Of a DNA stretch of 30,380 bases, positions 15,346 through 23,332 are shown in pieces (position 1 is the stretch's first letter; the number at the start of each line of letters is the position of its first letter). Source of the DNA: an uncultured Selenomonadales bacterium (GTDB lineage Bacteria; Bacillota; Clostridia; Christensenellales; QALW01); assembly GCA_905200615.1 (NCBI GenBank), contig CAJKLB010000028.1, forward strand, positions 1 to 30,380. The letters run 5' to 3'. The notes beneath the pieces are model-generated. The model was not told the DNA's origin. It saw only the letters and a program-made list of their open reading frames with translations, and did no database searches. The position numbers and the translations under genes were made by a program.

Positions 15346-16890
15346 TTATTCTTCTTGCTGCCGATGTTCCCTCAGTGCCTTCGCAAGGGCGTCAAGATGC
15401 GCGGTATTCTTTTTATTTTTTCCGTTTGTATCCAAAAGCGGCATTCCCTCTTTGTCAACGGTCAATGTAGGACAGCACCAACCGCCCTCATCATGTTCGT
15501 TCCACGCATATACTAAAACAGAATTGGGCATATTGGCGCCGGGATTTTTTCGGATTTCACCCAAGACTTCGGCCGCGTGCGCATAGATTTCCTGCGGAGT
15601 TCCGGTCAGGGTATAATAACCGCCGTAATCTCCCGCCCATGAAACCGGATTTTCCAACCTTGGGCGCGTATCACGTCCGCAGGTTATATGAGGAATAATA
15701 CCGATTCGGTCACTGTACTGATATTTTAATGTATCTATCATTCTATCTTTTGCGCAGAGTGCTTTATAAGATTCCCCCGGGTGTTCGGCGCCGCAGCTAT
15801 ACGCGCTGATCGCTTCAAAACCGTTATCAAGCAGTGAAGATATAATGATAGGATTTGCCGTACCTGCCATAGCTACAAAATAAATATTTTCTGTTACTCC
15901 GGCTTCGAGGGCTTCTTTTTTTATTTTTTGAATCAGCTCCGGCTTTGCGCGAAACCCGTCATATACAAAAATTACAGGCCGGCCGCTTATGGTAAAATAA
16001 TATTTCTGCCGCATACAAAAATAAAGTTCCTGGAATGTTTCCTCATCAAGTGAATGCACATTGATAATGGCGCACATTTTAATTTTGTCTCTATATTGAG
16101 AAACCATATGCTGGCGACGGGCATAACTCATGGGATCATGATTGCAATACCAGCAATAGGCAAAATAATCGATTCCCGCCTTGACGGCTAATTCTGCCTC
16201 CTGATCAAACTGAGCCTGATCCGCCTTACCGAATACGAGTGTATTTTTATCCTTTACAACACTGAAATAAGGCGCCATAAAGTGATATTGTGCCGGTGAA
16301 AGCGCTTTAGCCACCTGCTGCGAAACATTACTCGCGGTTTCATCGGTGGTGAAATAGGCGTCCCACCGAATCACACCGAATGTGGTTTTTTTACTGCGTT
16401 TAATGGGCGGGATTACCACTGTTGATTTTATTTCCTGTTGGAATTCACCGCCCTCTACAGTGAATTCTTTTATTTCAATATCAGGAAAGATTTCTTCATC
16501 CTGAACAAAATAAAGAACAAGGCTTACAAGGCGCGCGCCTTCTATTTTTGACCAGAGTCCGCTGAGCACCGTCCATTCTTTACCGGTCACGGTGGCGTCG
16601 GCCGCACAGTAATAAGAGGTTGACTCCAGCCCTAAATATTCCATCGTGATCTTATAATAAAGATGCAGCGTAACCGGTTGAGCGTCCTTTTCTTTCAGCC
16701 GCAGAACATATTGTCCCCGATACCCCGAACAGTCCCCCAGCAGAGTTAACAAATTTACCGCCAAAGAGGAATATTTAAATTTCCTTTGAGTAACGAGCAA
16801 GTATTCGTTGTTTTGTTCAATAATCGCCTGCCCTTCACCGAAAATATGCTTTTGAATTTCCGGCCGCGCAAAATTTTTGATAAGATCCAT
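15346..16890 (-). CDS. GH99/WbsX-like TIM-barrel protein with N-terminal binding domain
   Basis: A 514-residue protein without signal peptide, thus probably cytoplasmic. Residues about 1-150 are beta-rich and resemble a galactose-binding-type domain. Residues about 165-490 resemble the glycoside hydrolase 99-like/WbsX TIM barrel: FGVIRWDAYF, AGIDYFAYCWYCNHD, YYFTISGRPVIFVYDGF, and near the end VLVYAWNEHDEGGWCCPTL, equivalent to the AWNEWxEG motif that ends the barrel in that group. GH99 enzymes are endo-mannosidases, but the wider group includes uncharacterised proteins from glycan clusters, so the substrate is open. GAGGGAG lies about ten bases before the ATG. It is upstream of the ADP-ribosylglycohydrolase gene on the same strand. 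Confidence 0.75.
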   Translation of the reverse strand: MDLIKNFARPEIQKHIFGEGQAIIEQNNEYLLVTQRKFKYSSLAVNLLTLLGDCSGYRGQYVLRLKEKDAQPVTLHLYYKITMEYLGLESTSYYCAADATVTGKEWTVLSGLWSKIEGARLVSLVLYFVQDEEIFPDIEIKEFTVEGGEFQQEIKSTVVIPPIKRSKKTTFGVIRWDAYFTTDETASNVSQQVAKALSPAQYHFMAPYFSVVKDKNTLVFGKADQAQFDQEAELAVKAGIDYFAYCWYCNHDPMSYARRQHMVSQYRDKIKMCAIINVHSLDEETFQELYFCMRQKYYFTISGRPVIFVYDGFRAKPELIQKIKKEALEAGVTENIYFVAMAGTANPIIISSLLDNGFEAISAYSCGAEHPGESYKALCAKDRMIDTLKYQYSDRIGIIPHITCGRDTRPRLENPVSWAGDYGGYYTLTGTPQEIYAHAAEVLGEIRKNPGANMPNSVLVYAWNEHDEGGWCCPTLTVDKEGMPLLDTNGKNKKNTAHLDALAKALREHRQQEE

Positions 16891-16975
16891 TTCTTTTTCT
16901 CCCTCACTTTTTATTGCTTCAGCAAATACACTGAATTTTTATGTCTTTTATGCCTATCCTTTACCGGATAACTGA

Positions 16976-17004
16976 ATTATATCATAATCAAACGGGTAAA
17001 TCAA
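16976..17004 (-). promoter_or_regulatory. Sigma-A promoter for the GH99-like gene
   Basis: On the minus strand TTGATT (17004-16999) and perfect TATAAT (16981-16976), spacer 17 bases. The leader to the ATG is about 85 bases. It is divergent from the promoter at 17018, with 13 bases between the two -35 boxes, so one bound regulator could touch both. Confidence 0.6.
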
Positions 17005-17017
17005 TACGTCAATATAT

Positions 17018-17045
17018 TTGCACTTTTGGGCTTTTATGATATAAT
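17018..17045 (+). promoter_or_regulatory. Sigma-A promoter for the FAD dehydrogenase and DUF554 genes
   Basis: TTGCAC (17018-17023) and perfect TATAAT (17040-17045), spacer 16 bases, 28 bases before the TTG start codon at 17074. Confidence 0.6.
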
Positions 17046-17073
17046 GAATCAATAAAACGGTGGGAGAATTGCT

Positions 17074-18651
17074 TTGATAGAACTGAAAAACGTAAGGATT
17101 CCTCTTGATGCGGATGAAAAAGCCATAAAATGCATTGCGGCAAAAAAGCTGCGCGTAAAGATCTCTCGGATAACGGGGATATGCTTCTTAAAAAAATCAA
17201 TAGACGCGCGGAAGAAAAATAATATTTTTTACGCGGCCTCCTTAGGAATAAACATAGAAGGCGGCGAACTTGATGTTATAAAAAATTCAGGCAGCGCCGA
17301 GGTAAGTTTATACCAGGAACCCCCGCTGTGCTTCCCCCGCGTTCAAAAACAGGAATCCGGTCCGCGTCCTGTCATCTGCGGTGCCGGTCCGGCAGGTCTT
17401 TTTGCCGCACTGATGCTGGCAAAAGCAAACTTGCGTCCTATTGTGATAGAACGCGGTGCCGATGCCGATACACGAATTCAAGCAATAGAAAACTTTTTTC
17501 AATACGGAAAGCTTGATCCTGACTGTAATGTGCAGTTCGGAGAAGGCGGCGCCGGAACTTTTTCCGACGGCAAGCTGACCACAAATATTCATGACATCCG
17601 CTGCCGTACCGTTTTAAGAACCTTTGTTGAATGCGGCGCGCCGGAAGAAATTCTTTACCTTTCAAAACCGCATTTGGGAACAGATCTTTTAGCCGGTATT
17701 ATAAAAACGCTGCGGCAAAAAATTCTTTCCTTGGGGGGAGAAATCCGTTTTCACACAAAGCTTACCGATATTCATATAAAAAACGGAAAACTTTTTGGCG
17801 TTTCCGTAAATACCGTGGAAACAATAGAAACCAATCGATTGATTCTTGCCGCCGGACATAGCGCCAGGGATATTTTTACTTTGTTAGAACAAAAATCGGT
17901 GCGGATGGAACAAAAACCTTTTTCTATCGGGGTGCGAATCGAGCACGATCAGGAAAGAATCAATAAAATACAGTATGGAACGTTTGCATCACGATTGGGA
18001 GCGGCTGATTACAAATTGGCCTGTCATCTGCCGTCCGGACGCGGAGTTTATACTTTTTGCATGTGTCCCGGGGGAGAGGTGATTGCTGCGGCCAGTGAGC
18101 CGGAACATCTGGCGGTCAATGGCATGAGCCGTTTTGCCCGTAACGGAAAAAATGCCAATGCCGCGCTTCTCTGCGATGTTTTGCCCAAGGATTTTGCCTC
18201 TGATGCCGTACTGGCCGGCATAGAGTTCCAAAGAAAATATGAACAGGCGGCTTTCCTCGCCGGGGGCGGAAAGTATCGGGCTCCCGCGCAGCTGTTAAGG
18301 GATTTTATGCAGGGTGTTCCTTCTGTCACCGGGGGCAGCGTTATCCCTACCTATCCTTTAGGCGTAAAATGGACCGATTTAAAATCCTGCCTGCCCGATT
18401 TTGCTTGTTCTGCGTTGAGAGAAGCGATTCCGTTATTGGATAAAAAAATGCCCGGGTTTTATGATCCCGACGCGGTGCTTACTGGGATAGAATCCCGGTC
18501 TTCTTCTCCTGTAAGAATTTTGCGCGATGAAACTTTTCAGGCTTCCGTCAGGGGAATTTATCCGTGCGGGGAAGGGGCAGGTTACGCCGGCGGAATTATG
18601 TCTGCCGCGGTAGACGGAATAAAAGTTGCCCAAGCTGTTTTACAGGAATGA
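17074..18651 (+). CDS. COG2509-type FAD-dependent dehydrogenase
   Basis: A 525-residue cytoplasmic flavoprotein of unknown substrate. The start is TTG, supported by GGGAG eight bases upstream. Residues 1-85 form a small alpha/beta N-terminal domain usual in this family (CIAAKKLRVKISRI). The FAD dinucleotide fold is PVICGAGPAGLFAALMLAKA with IERG at the end of the second strand (about 103-128). Then come CNVQFGEGGAGTFSDGKLTT, the internal ILAAGHSARD, and the C-terminal FAD-closing motif IYPCGEGAGYAGGIMSAAVDG. These stretches define the uncharacterised dehydrogenase group widespread in Clostridia. The DUF554 gene starts 11 bases after the stop, so the two form an operon. Confidence 0.88.
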   Translation: MIELKNVRIPLDADEKAIKCIAAKKLRVKISRITGICFLKKSIDARKKNNIFYAASLGINIEGGELDVIKNSGSAEVSLYQEPPLCFPRVQKQESGPRPVICGAGPAGLFAALMLAKANLRPIVIERGADADTRIQAIENFFQYGKLDPDCNVQFGEGGAGTFSDGKLTTNIHDIRCRTVLRTFVECGAPEEILYLSKPHLGTDLLAGIIKTLRQKILSLGGEIRFHTKLTDIHIKNGKLFGVSVNTVETIETNRLILAAGHSARDIFTLLEQKSVRMEQKPFSIGVRIEHDQERINKIQYGTFASRLGAADYKLACHLPSGRGVYTFCMCPGGEVIAAASEPEHLAVNGMSRFARNGKNANAALLCDVLPKDFASDAVLAGIEFQRKYEQAAFLAGGGKYRAPAQLLRDFMQGVPSVTGGSVIPTYPLGVKWTDLKSCLPDFACSALREAIPLLDKKMPGFYDPDAVLTGIESRSSSPVRILRDETFQASVRGIYPCGEGAGYAGGIMSAAVDGIKVAQAVLQE

Positions 18652-18662
18652 AAGGAATAAAA

Positions 18663-19436
18663 ATGTCTTTGCTGAATGCTCTTACCGGTGTCTTTGTGAA
18701 TACGGCCGCCATTTTAATCGGCTGTGCCGTGGGTTTGATTTTTAAAAAAGGAATTCCCGAAAAATTCGGTTCGGCTGTAACCGCGGCGGTAGGACTTTGC
18801 GTGCTGTTTATCGGTATTTCCGGAACACTGAAAACCGTTTCTTCCGTTGACGCGCAAACAGGGGAAATAACGATACAAAGCGCTAATACGCTGGTTATGA
18901 TCTTGGCAATGGTAATAGGCGGTATTCTCGGTACAGCATGGAACCTGGATGATAAAATCAATCGGTTAGGCGGTTTTGTTGAAAAACGTTTTCATAAAAA
19001 AGAGGGAAAAAACGGTTCTGTCGCGCAGGGATTCGTTAACGCCACATTGCTGTTTTGTATCGGCGCCATGGCGATTACCGGACCGATTGAATCTGCTCTG
19101 AACGGCGATCACAGTACTCTTTTTGCAAAATCCGTACTTGACGGCATAAACGCGATGATTTTTACTACAAGTATGGGCATGGGGGTGTTCTTCAGCGCCG
19201 TACCCGTATTTCTCTATCAGGGAATTATTGCTGTGTTAGCTTATTTTGCCGGGGCTGCTTTTCTTACCGATGCGATGAATGTACAAATTATTGCTGTGGG
19301 ATCTTTAATCATTATAGGTCTTTCCCTGAACCTTTTGGGAATCACCAAAATAAAAGTAGCTAACTTTTTGCCGGCAGTGTTTTTAGCTCCGTTTTTTCAG
19401 CTTTTATTTACGTATCTTTCTCCTTTTATCAAGTGA
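18663..19436 (+). CDS. DUF554 family membrane protein
   Basis: A 257-residue polytopic membrane protein, probably a transporter-like protein of unknown substrate. It starts with LLNALTGVFVNTAAILIGCAVGL, typical of DUF554, followed by glycine-rich hydrophobic segments at about 35-55, 75-95, 125-145, 160-190, 195-215 and 225-250. GTAWNLDDKINRLG lies in the first large loop, and ATLLFCIGAMAITGPIESAL is another family hallmark. The frame is open upstream into the dehydrogenase gene, but the ATG at 18663 is preferred because it restores the family N-terminus and follows AAAGGA. Co-transcribed with the dehydrogenase. Confidence 0.87.
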   Translation: MSLLNALTGVFVNTAAILIGCAVGLIFKKGIPEKFGSAVTAAVGLCVLFIGISGTLKTVSSVDAQTGEITIQSANTLVMILAMVIGGILGTAWNLDDKINRLGGFVEKRFHKKEGKNGSVAQGFVNATLLFCIGAMAITGPIESALNGDHSTLFAKSVLDGINAMIFTTSMGMGVFFSAVPVFLYQGIIAVLAYFAGAAFLTDAMNVQIIAVGSLIIIGLSLNLLGITKIKVANFLPAVFLAPFFQLLFTYLSPFIK

Positions 19437-19448
19437 CTTCTTCTTTTA

Positions 19449-19475
19449 GGCCGTATTATTACGGCCATTTTTTTA
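19449..19475 (+). terminator. Rho-independent terminator after the DUF554 gene
   Basis: Stem GGCCGTA (19449-19455) with TACGGCC (19460-19466), loop TTAT, followed by a long T run, 13 bases after the stop codon. Confidence 0.85.
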
Positions 19476-19495
19476 TAAGATATCAAAATTCAATC

Positions 19496-19524
19496 TTGAC
19501 TCGTGCCTTTACTTGTGCTATACT
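19496..19524 (+). promoter_or_regulatory. Sigma-A promoter for the esterase gene
   Basis: TTGACT (19496-19501) and TATACT (19519-19524) with a 17-base spacer, followed by a very AT-rich leader and GGAGGA at 19569. Confidence 0.65.
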
Positions 19525-19581
19525 CCAAATATAAATAAAAAATTAAAAATTTTTTAAAAATTATAAATGGAGGAGATTGTT

Positions 19582-22203
19582 TTGAAGAAGAAAATCGTAT
19601 ATCTGGTAGTCGCGGTCCTTCTTGCCGGATTGTTACCTGCGGCACAGGCAAGCGCGGCAGCCGGCGAAAAAGCGGTAAAAATCAACGCTACCACCAACAG
19701 CGCTGGAATTTTGCTGGATCTTAGTTGTATTGCTCCCTCTTTGCTTGTTGACAACAGCACGACCATTACGGTGATAAACAGCGGCAATGCTGCAATTTCT
19801 TTTTATCTGCGTACGGATGTGAATTGGGCAGTAGATACTATTTTAACATCTTCCACGGTAACCCTGCAGCCGGATAAGTCTGTGATGCTGAACTGCGGGT
19901 ATCAACAGGGCGCCACGCATGTGCTGTTGATGGCTTCGGCCAGTACTCCTGTCGGTACGGCTGCAACGCTTACCATATGCAGTTTGAGTGAAGCGGATGC
20001 GCAAACCTTGGCGGGAAAAACCGGCGGCCAGATTGTTGATTCGCCGAGTTTTTATCCCGGCACGCTGCCTGCAGTAGGCGGCGGCAGTTTGTTGTTTACT
20101 GAACGCAATCATCGCTGTGCTGGTCCTAAACAGGATATCAAAGCAATTTTGGAGGAAAACGGACCGGGCCAATATTATATTTCCGGATGGATGCGTTTAA
20201 AAAACGCTGAATCCCGCGGCGTTCAGGTGAATATCGGAACAGAGATCAAAACCGATAGCACCAAATGGCCCCAGACGTCTGTTGTTGTGGTGAATAATAC
20301 GGAATGGGTCTTTGTGCAGAGTATTGTTGACCTCAACTGGACAGGAACTTTAAAAAGCGCGATTTTATTTACACAAACTATTTATAATGATATCCCGTCC
20401 GGCGGAAATACCGATACCTATGCTTATAAAGGAGATGTTGAATGGGATGCTTTTTCTATGAATTTTTTGGAATCTTCCTCTGCTTCCGGCTTCGTTTTCA
20501 GTGAAAATTTGCTGAGTAATCCTGACTGCGACTGTGATCGCTTCGGCGTTACGGCAGACTGGAGCGTGAATCAGAGCGCCACGCTTTCCAATCCGGCTTT
20601 TGCCGGACCGGATTTTTCCGCCACGGAAAACAGTGACGGATCCGTTACCTATGCAAAAGGATTCGTTCCGGCAACGGATAAGAATATTAAATATATCGGC
20701 CGCTGGACAAAGCAAAATGATAATAGCTATAAGGGGAGCTTTGAAAGCTATTGTGAAATAAAATTTACCGGTACGGAAATCGCGGTTCTTTCTCCGGCTT
20801 CCGGCAGTGTCTATCTGCAGGTTGACGATAACGCACCGGTATTAGCGACACTTTCCGGCTCTTATAAGGTTGCTTCCAACCTTTCCGCGGGTGAGCATAC
20901 GCTGCGTATTTATGCGCACGCGCAGCAGGCGTTCCCCCAGATCGGCGGGTTTGTTATTAATGAAAACGCCAAAACAATGCCCGGTGAGGAAAAGAAAATT
21001 ATTGAGTTTGTAGGGGATTCTATAACGGAAGGCTATGTAGGCCCCGGCCAGAACAGCTATTTATATTCGTATGCGTATAAAACCGGCGAATTATTAGGCT
21101 GGGATTATAATACCGTTGCCTTCGGCGGGATTACCATGACGCCCGGATATGGGTCACCTGATACAAGCGGTATGGTAAATCGGTATTTCCTTGAGAGAGA
21201 ATTCCTCAGCAGCGATACGGAGCAAACCGTCGTTCCGGAATGGGATACGTCAAAATTCAAACCGGATTATATGGTAATCAATTTGGGCACAAATGATTCC
21301 GGAGCATCCGCGGCTGATTTTACCGCCGCGTATAAAGAATTTATTGAAAAAGTGCAAGACGCATATCCGGAGATTACGATTTTTGCCATGACGCCTTTCA
21401 ACGGGCAAAAAGCCGCGCAGATACGCGATATTGTAAAGGAATTGAATGACAGCAAAATAATTTTGATTGATTCGGCCACATGGGGAATTCCCGGCGGGGA
21501 AGATAATCTGCATCCCACGGCGGCCTCTCATGATGTTGCCGCGCAGAAACTTTATGAAGCGATTACGCAAGCGCTGAATCCTACAACAACTACACCTTCG
21601 GAATCACCGGCGGCGCCTACGCAGCAGCCTGATCCCCAAGGAATTGAAATTACACTTTCAAACGATATCACCTCAAATGGCGTACTTTCTCTTAACGGAT
21701 TAAAAGGGTTTATCGATACCACAAAAAAAACAGCGACCTTTACTGTTTATAATACCGGTGACAGCGATATTTCTTTCCAATTCGGTGTACGCGCGACCGG
21801 CTCAAAGAGCTGGCCGGTAATCGGAAAGGATACCGGAGTCATAACACTTGCTGCGGGAGATTCCCAAACAATCACGATTACCGGCATTCAGGATTCTGTA
21901 GTGAATGACTTAGGTGATACGCTGACTTTCGATGATTATTTTGCCATTATTGTTTTTACTGCAGCTCAAAAAGACGGACAGCTTACGGTTAGCGGCTTTA
22001 CTCCGGAGTCTATCCAAAACAGCGACATTAAAGCTTCTTTTGCCGTAATCAATGCGGCGTATACGCTACCTGATACTACGGATGCGCCAAAAAATGACGG
22101 TGCCGTTATTCTATTCGGCTCTGCATTTACGGTTATGGCTTCCGCGATTGTTTTACTCTATGTCATAAGAAAAAAGAAACAATCTTTAAAAGAAAACGTG
22201 TAA
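19582..22203 (+). CDS. Surface-anchored SGNH (CE2-like) carbohydrate esterase with repeated modules
   Basis: An 873-residue exported enzyme, probably removing acetyl groups from polysaccharide. An ATG exists 15 bases upstream, but it overlaps the GGAGGA ribosome site; TTG at 19582 has correct spacing and gives a clean signal peptide (residues 1-25). Order of domains: a beta-rich NTG-like module (about 32-145, with ITVINSGNAAISF); a CBM4/9-like domain (about 160-305); the CE2-type N-terminal jelly roll (about 370-460); the SGNH domain with Ser480 in VGDSITEG, GTND at 569-572, and the Asp641/His644 pair in EDNLHP; a Thr/Pro/Gln linker (about 668-692); a second NTG module (about 692-815, FTVYNTGDSDIS, LTVSGFTPES); one membrane helix (about 833-857); and the tail RKKKQSLKENV. 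All catalytic residues are present. Substrate (xylan, glucomannan or other) is inferred only. Confidence 0.88.
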   Translation: MKKKIVYLVVAVLLAGLLPAAQASAAAGEKAVKINATTNSAGILLDLSCIAPSLLVDNSTTITVINSGNAAISFYLRTDVNWAVDTILTSSTVTLQPDKSVMLNCGYQQGATHVLLMASASTPVGTAATLTICSLSEADAQTLAGKTGGQIVDSPSFYPGTLPAVGGGSLLFTERNHRCAGPKQDIKAILEENGPGQYYISGWMRLKNAESRGVQVNIGTEIKTDSTKWPQTSVVVVNNTEWVFVQSIVDLNWTGTLKSAILFTQTIYNDIPSGGNTDTYAYKGDVEWDAFSMNFLESSSASGFVFSENLLSNPDCDCDRFGVTADWSVNQSATLSNPAFAGPDFSATENSDGSVTYAKGFVPATDKNIKYIGRWTKQNDNSYKGSFESYCEIKFTGTEIAVLSPASGSVYLQVDDNAPVLATLSGSYKVASNLSAGEHTLRIYAHAQQAFPQIGGFVINENAKTMPGEEKKIIEFVGDSITEGYVGPGQNSYLYSYAYKTGELLGWDYNTVAFGGITMTPGYGSPDTSGMVNRYFLEREFLSSDTEQTVVPEWDTSKFKPDYMVINLGTNDSGASAADFTAAYKEFIEKVQDAYPEITIFAMTPFNGQKAAQIRDIVKELNDSKIILIDSATWGIPGGEDNLHPTAASHDVAAQKLYEAITQALNPTTTTPSESPAAPTQQPDPQGIEITLSNDITSNGVLSLNGLKGFIDTTKKTATFTVYNTGDSDISFQFGVRATGSKSWPVIGKDTGVITLAAGDSQTITITGIQDSVVNDLGDTLTFDDYFAIIVFTAAQKDGQLTVSGFTPESIQNSDIKASFAVINAAYTLPDTTDAPKNDGAVILFGSAFTVMASAIVLLYVIRKKKQSLKENV

Positions 22204-22213
22204 GTTGATTTCT

Positions 22214-22247
22214 ATCTCCTATGCTGAGAAGTATAGGAGATTTTTTT
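22214..22247 (+). terminator. Rho-independent terminator of the esterase gene
   Basis: Stem ATCTCCTAT (22214-22222) with ATAGGAGAT (22233-22241) followed by seven Ts, ten bases after the stop codon. Confidence 0.85.
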
Positions 22248-22354
22248 GCCGATATATTTAAATTTTGTATTCGCTATGGAATTTTGTTGTATTCCAATCT
22301 AACGGCAATGTCGACTTTTTATGATTATTCTGTTTACTATTTATATATTGACTC

Positions 22355-22383
22355 TTGAATAGAATCGTTGTCTATGCTACAAT
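22355..22383 (+). promoter_or_regulatory. Sigma-A type promoter for the AraC-family gene
   Basis: TTGAAT (22355-22360) and TACAAT (22378-22383), spacer 17 bases, 35 bases before the ATG. A TTGACT at 22348 is a less well spaced alternative. Confidence 0.5.
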
Positions 22384-22418
22384 AAAAAGGAATAAATCTT
22401 CTGATTCGGTGAAGAAAG

Positions 22419-23216
22419 ATGAAAATTTTTTATGAAAATTGGGGTAAACGCATTTATGTAGCGAAACGGATCGGTTTTGCTTTTGCCAATCATATGCATG
22501 ATGAAGTGGAAATTATATATTTGACGGAAGGAGAATTAGGAGTTTGCTGTAACGGTGAAAATTACAGTTTAAAAAAAGGGGATCTTGTTATTGTTTTTCC
22601 TAATTTAACACATTCTTATTCTCATTCAGCAAGAGTAGAGGGATATTTTGCAATTTTTAAATCCGATATTCTGGAAGTTTTCGGTGAAAGTTATTCTGCA
22701 AAAATTCCTGTTTGCCCCGTAATCCCTTGCCGGAAAATTTCTCCGAAAATAGAAGCGTTTTTTGAGGAGGCATTAGAGCTTTATCCAAGCAATATTCCGT
22801 TTAAAAATGAGCAGCTGTATGCGTTAATGGTATTACTGCTTGCACAAATTTTTAATGGAATCACTTTTTGTGAAAACAAAAAATTAAATATGAATGCCGC
22901 CTCGCAGGTATTTGCTTACTGCAACGAAAATTTCAGCGAGGATATCAGTTTAGATTCCGTTTCGCGGGCATTGGCGGTCAGTAAATATCATATTATCAGA
23001 ATTTTCAGAGAAAAACTGAATACGACCTTTCAAGCCTATATTAACCGATTACGTATGGAAAAAGCAAAACAGCTTTTAAGTCAAACTTCAGAATCTATTA
23101 CACAAATATCCATACAAACCGGCTATAATACCATACGCAGTTTTAATCGAGTCTTTTTGGCCGATACCGGAGTTTCTCCTACTCAATACAGAAAATTTAC
23201 GGGAAGTCAAAAATAA
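22419..23216 (+). CDS. AraC family transcriptional regulator with cupin sensor domain
   Basis: A 265-residue cytoplasmic regulator. The N-terminal half is a cupin-type sugar-sensing domain (FANHMHDEVEIIYLTEGELG, YSLKKGDLVIVFPNLTHSY) in which the His residues of the HMHDE motif are conserved. The C-terminal 100 residues are two AraC helix-turn-helix units: ISLDSVSRALAVSKYHIIRIFR and ITQISIQTGYNTIRSFNRVF, ending with the usual GVSPTQYRK. It lies between a carbohydrate esterase and a glycosidase, each with its own promoter, and very probably activates one or both in response to a saccharide. The ligand is unknown. The ribosome site is weak (GGTGAAGAAAG). Confidence 0.9.
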   Translation: MKIFYENWGKRIYVAKRIGFAFANHMHDEVEIIYLTEGELGVCCNGENYSLKKGDLVIVFPNLTHSYSHSARVEGYFAIFKSDILEVFGESYSAKIPVCPVIPCRKISPKIEAFFEEALELYPSNIPFKNEQLYALMVLLLAQIFNGITFCENKKLNMNAASQVFAYCNENFSEDISLDSVSRALAVSKYHIIRIFREKLNTTFQAYINRLRMEKAKQLLSQTSESITQISIQTGYNTIRSFNRVFLADTGVSPTQYRKFTGSQK

Positions 23217-23245
23217 AATTGATTTTGCCACTATCCGTCCGATTG

Positions 23246-23285
23246 CCTTTTTGAAAATGTCTTGCATTTTCAAAAAGGTTTTTTT
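23246..23285 (+). terminator. Rho-independent terminator of the AraC-family gene
   Basis: Perfect 14-bp stem CCTTTTTGAAAATG (23246-23259) with CATTTTCAAAAAGG (23265-23278), loop TCTTG, then seven Ts. Confidence 0.88.
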
Positions 23286-23311
23286 ACACTTAATAGTATA
23301 AAGAATATAAA
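23283..23311 (+). promoter_or_regulatory. Possible promoter for the GH3 gene
   Basis: TTTACA (23283-23288) and TATAAA (23306-23311), spacer 17 bases. The -35 box uses the last Ts of the preceding terminator. It is imperfect, as expected for a promoter that needs an activator such as the neighbouring AraC protein. Confidence 0.4.
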
Positions 23312-23332
23312 ATTTTTGAAAGGATGAAAAAA

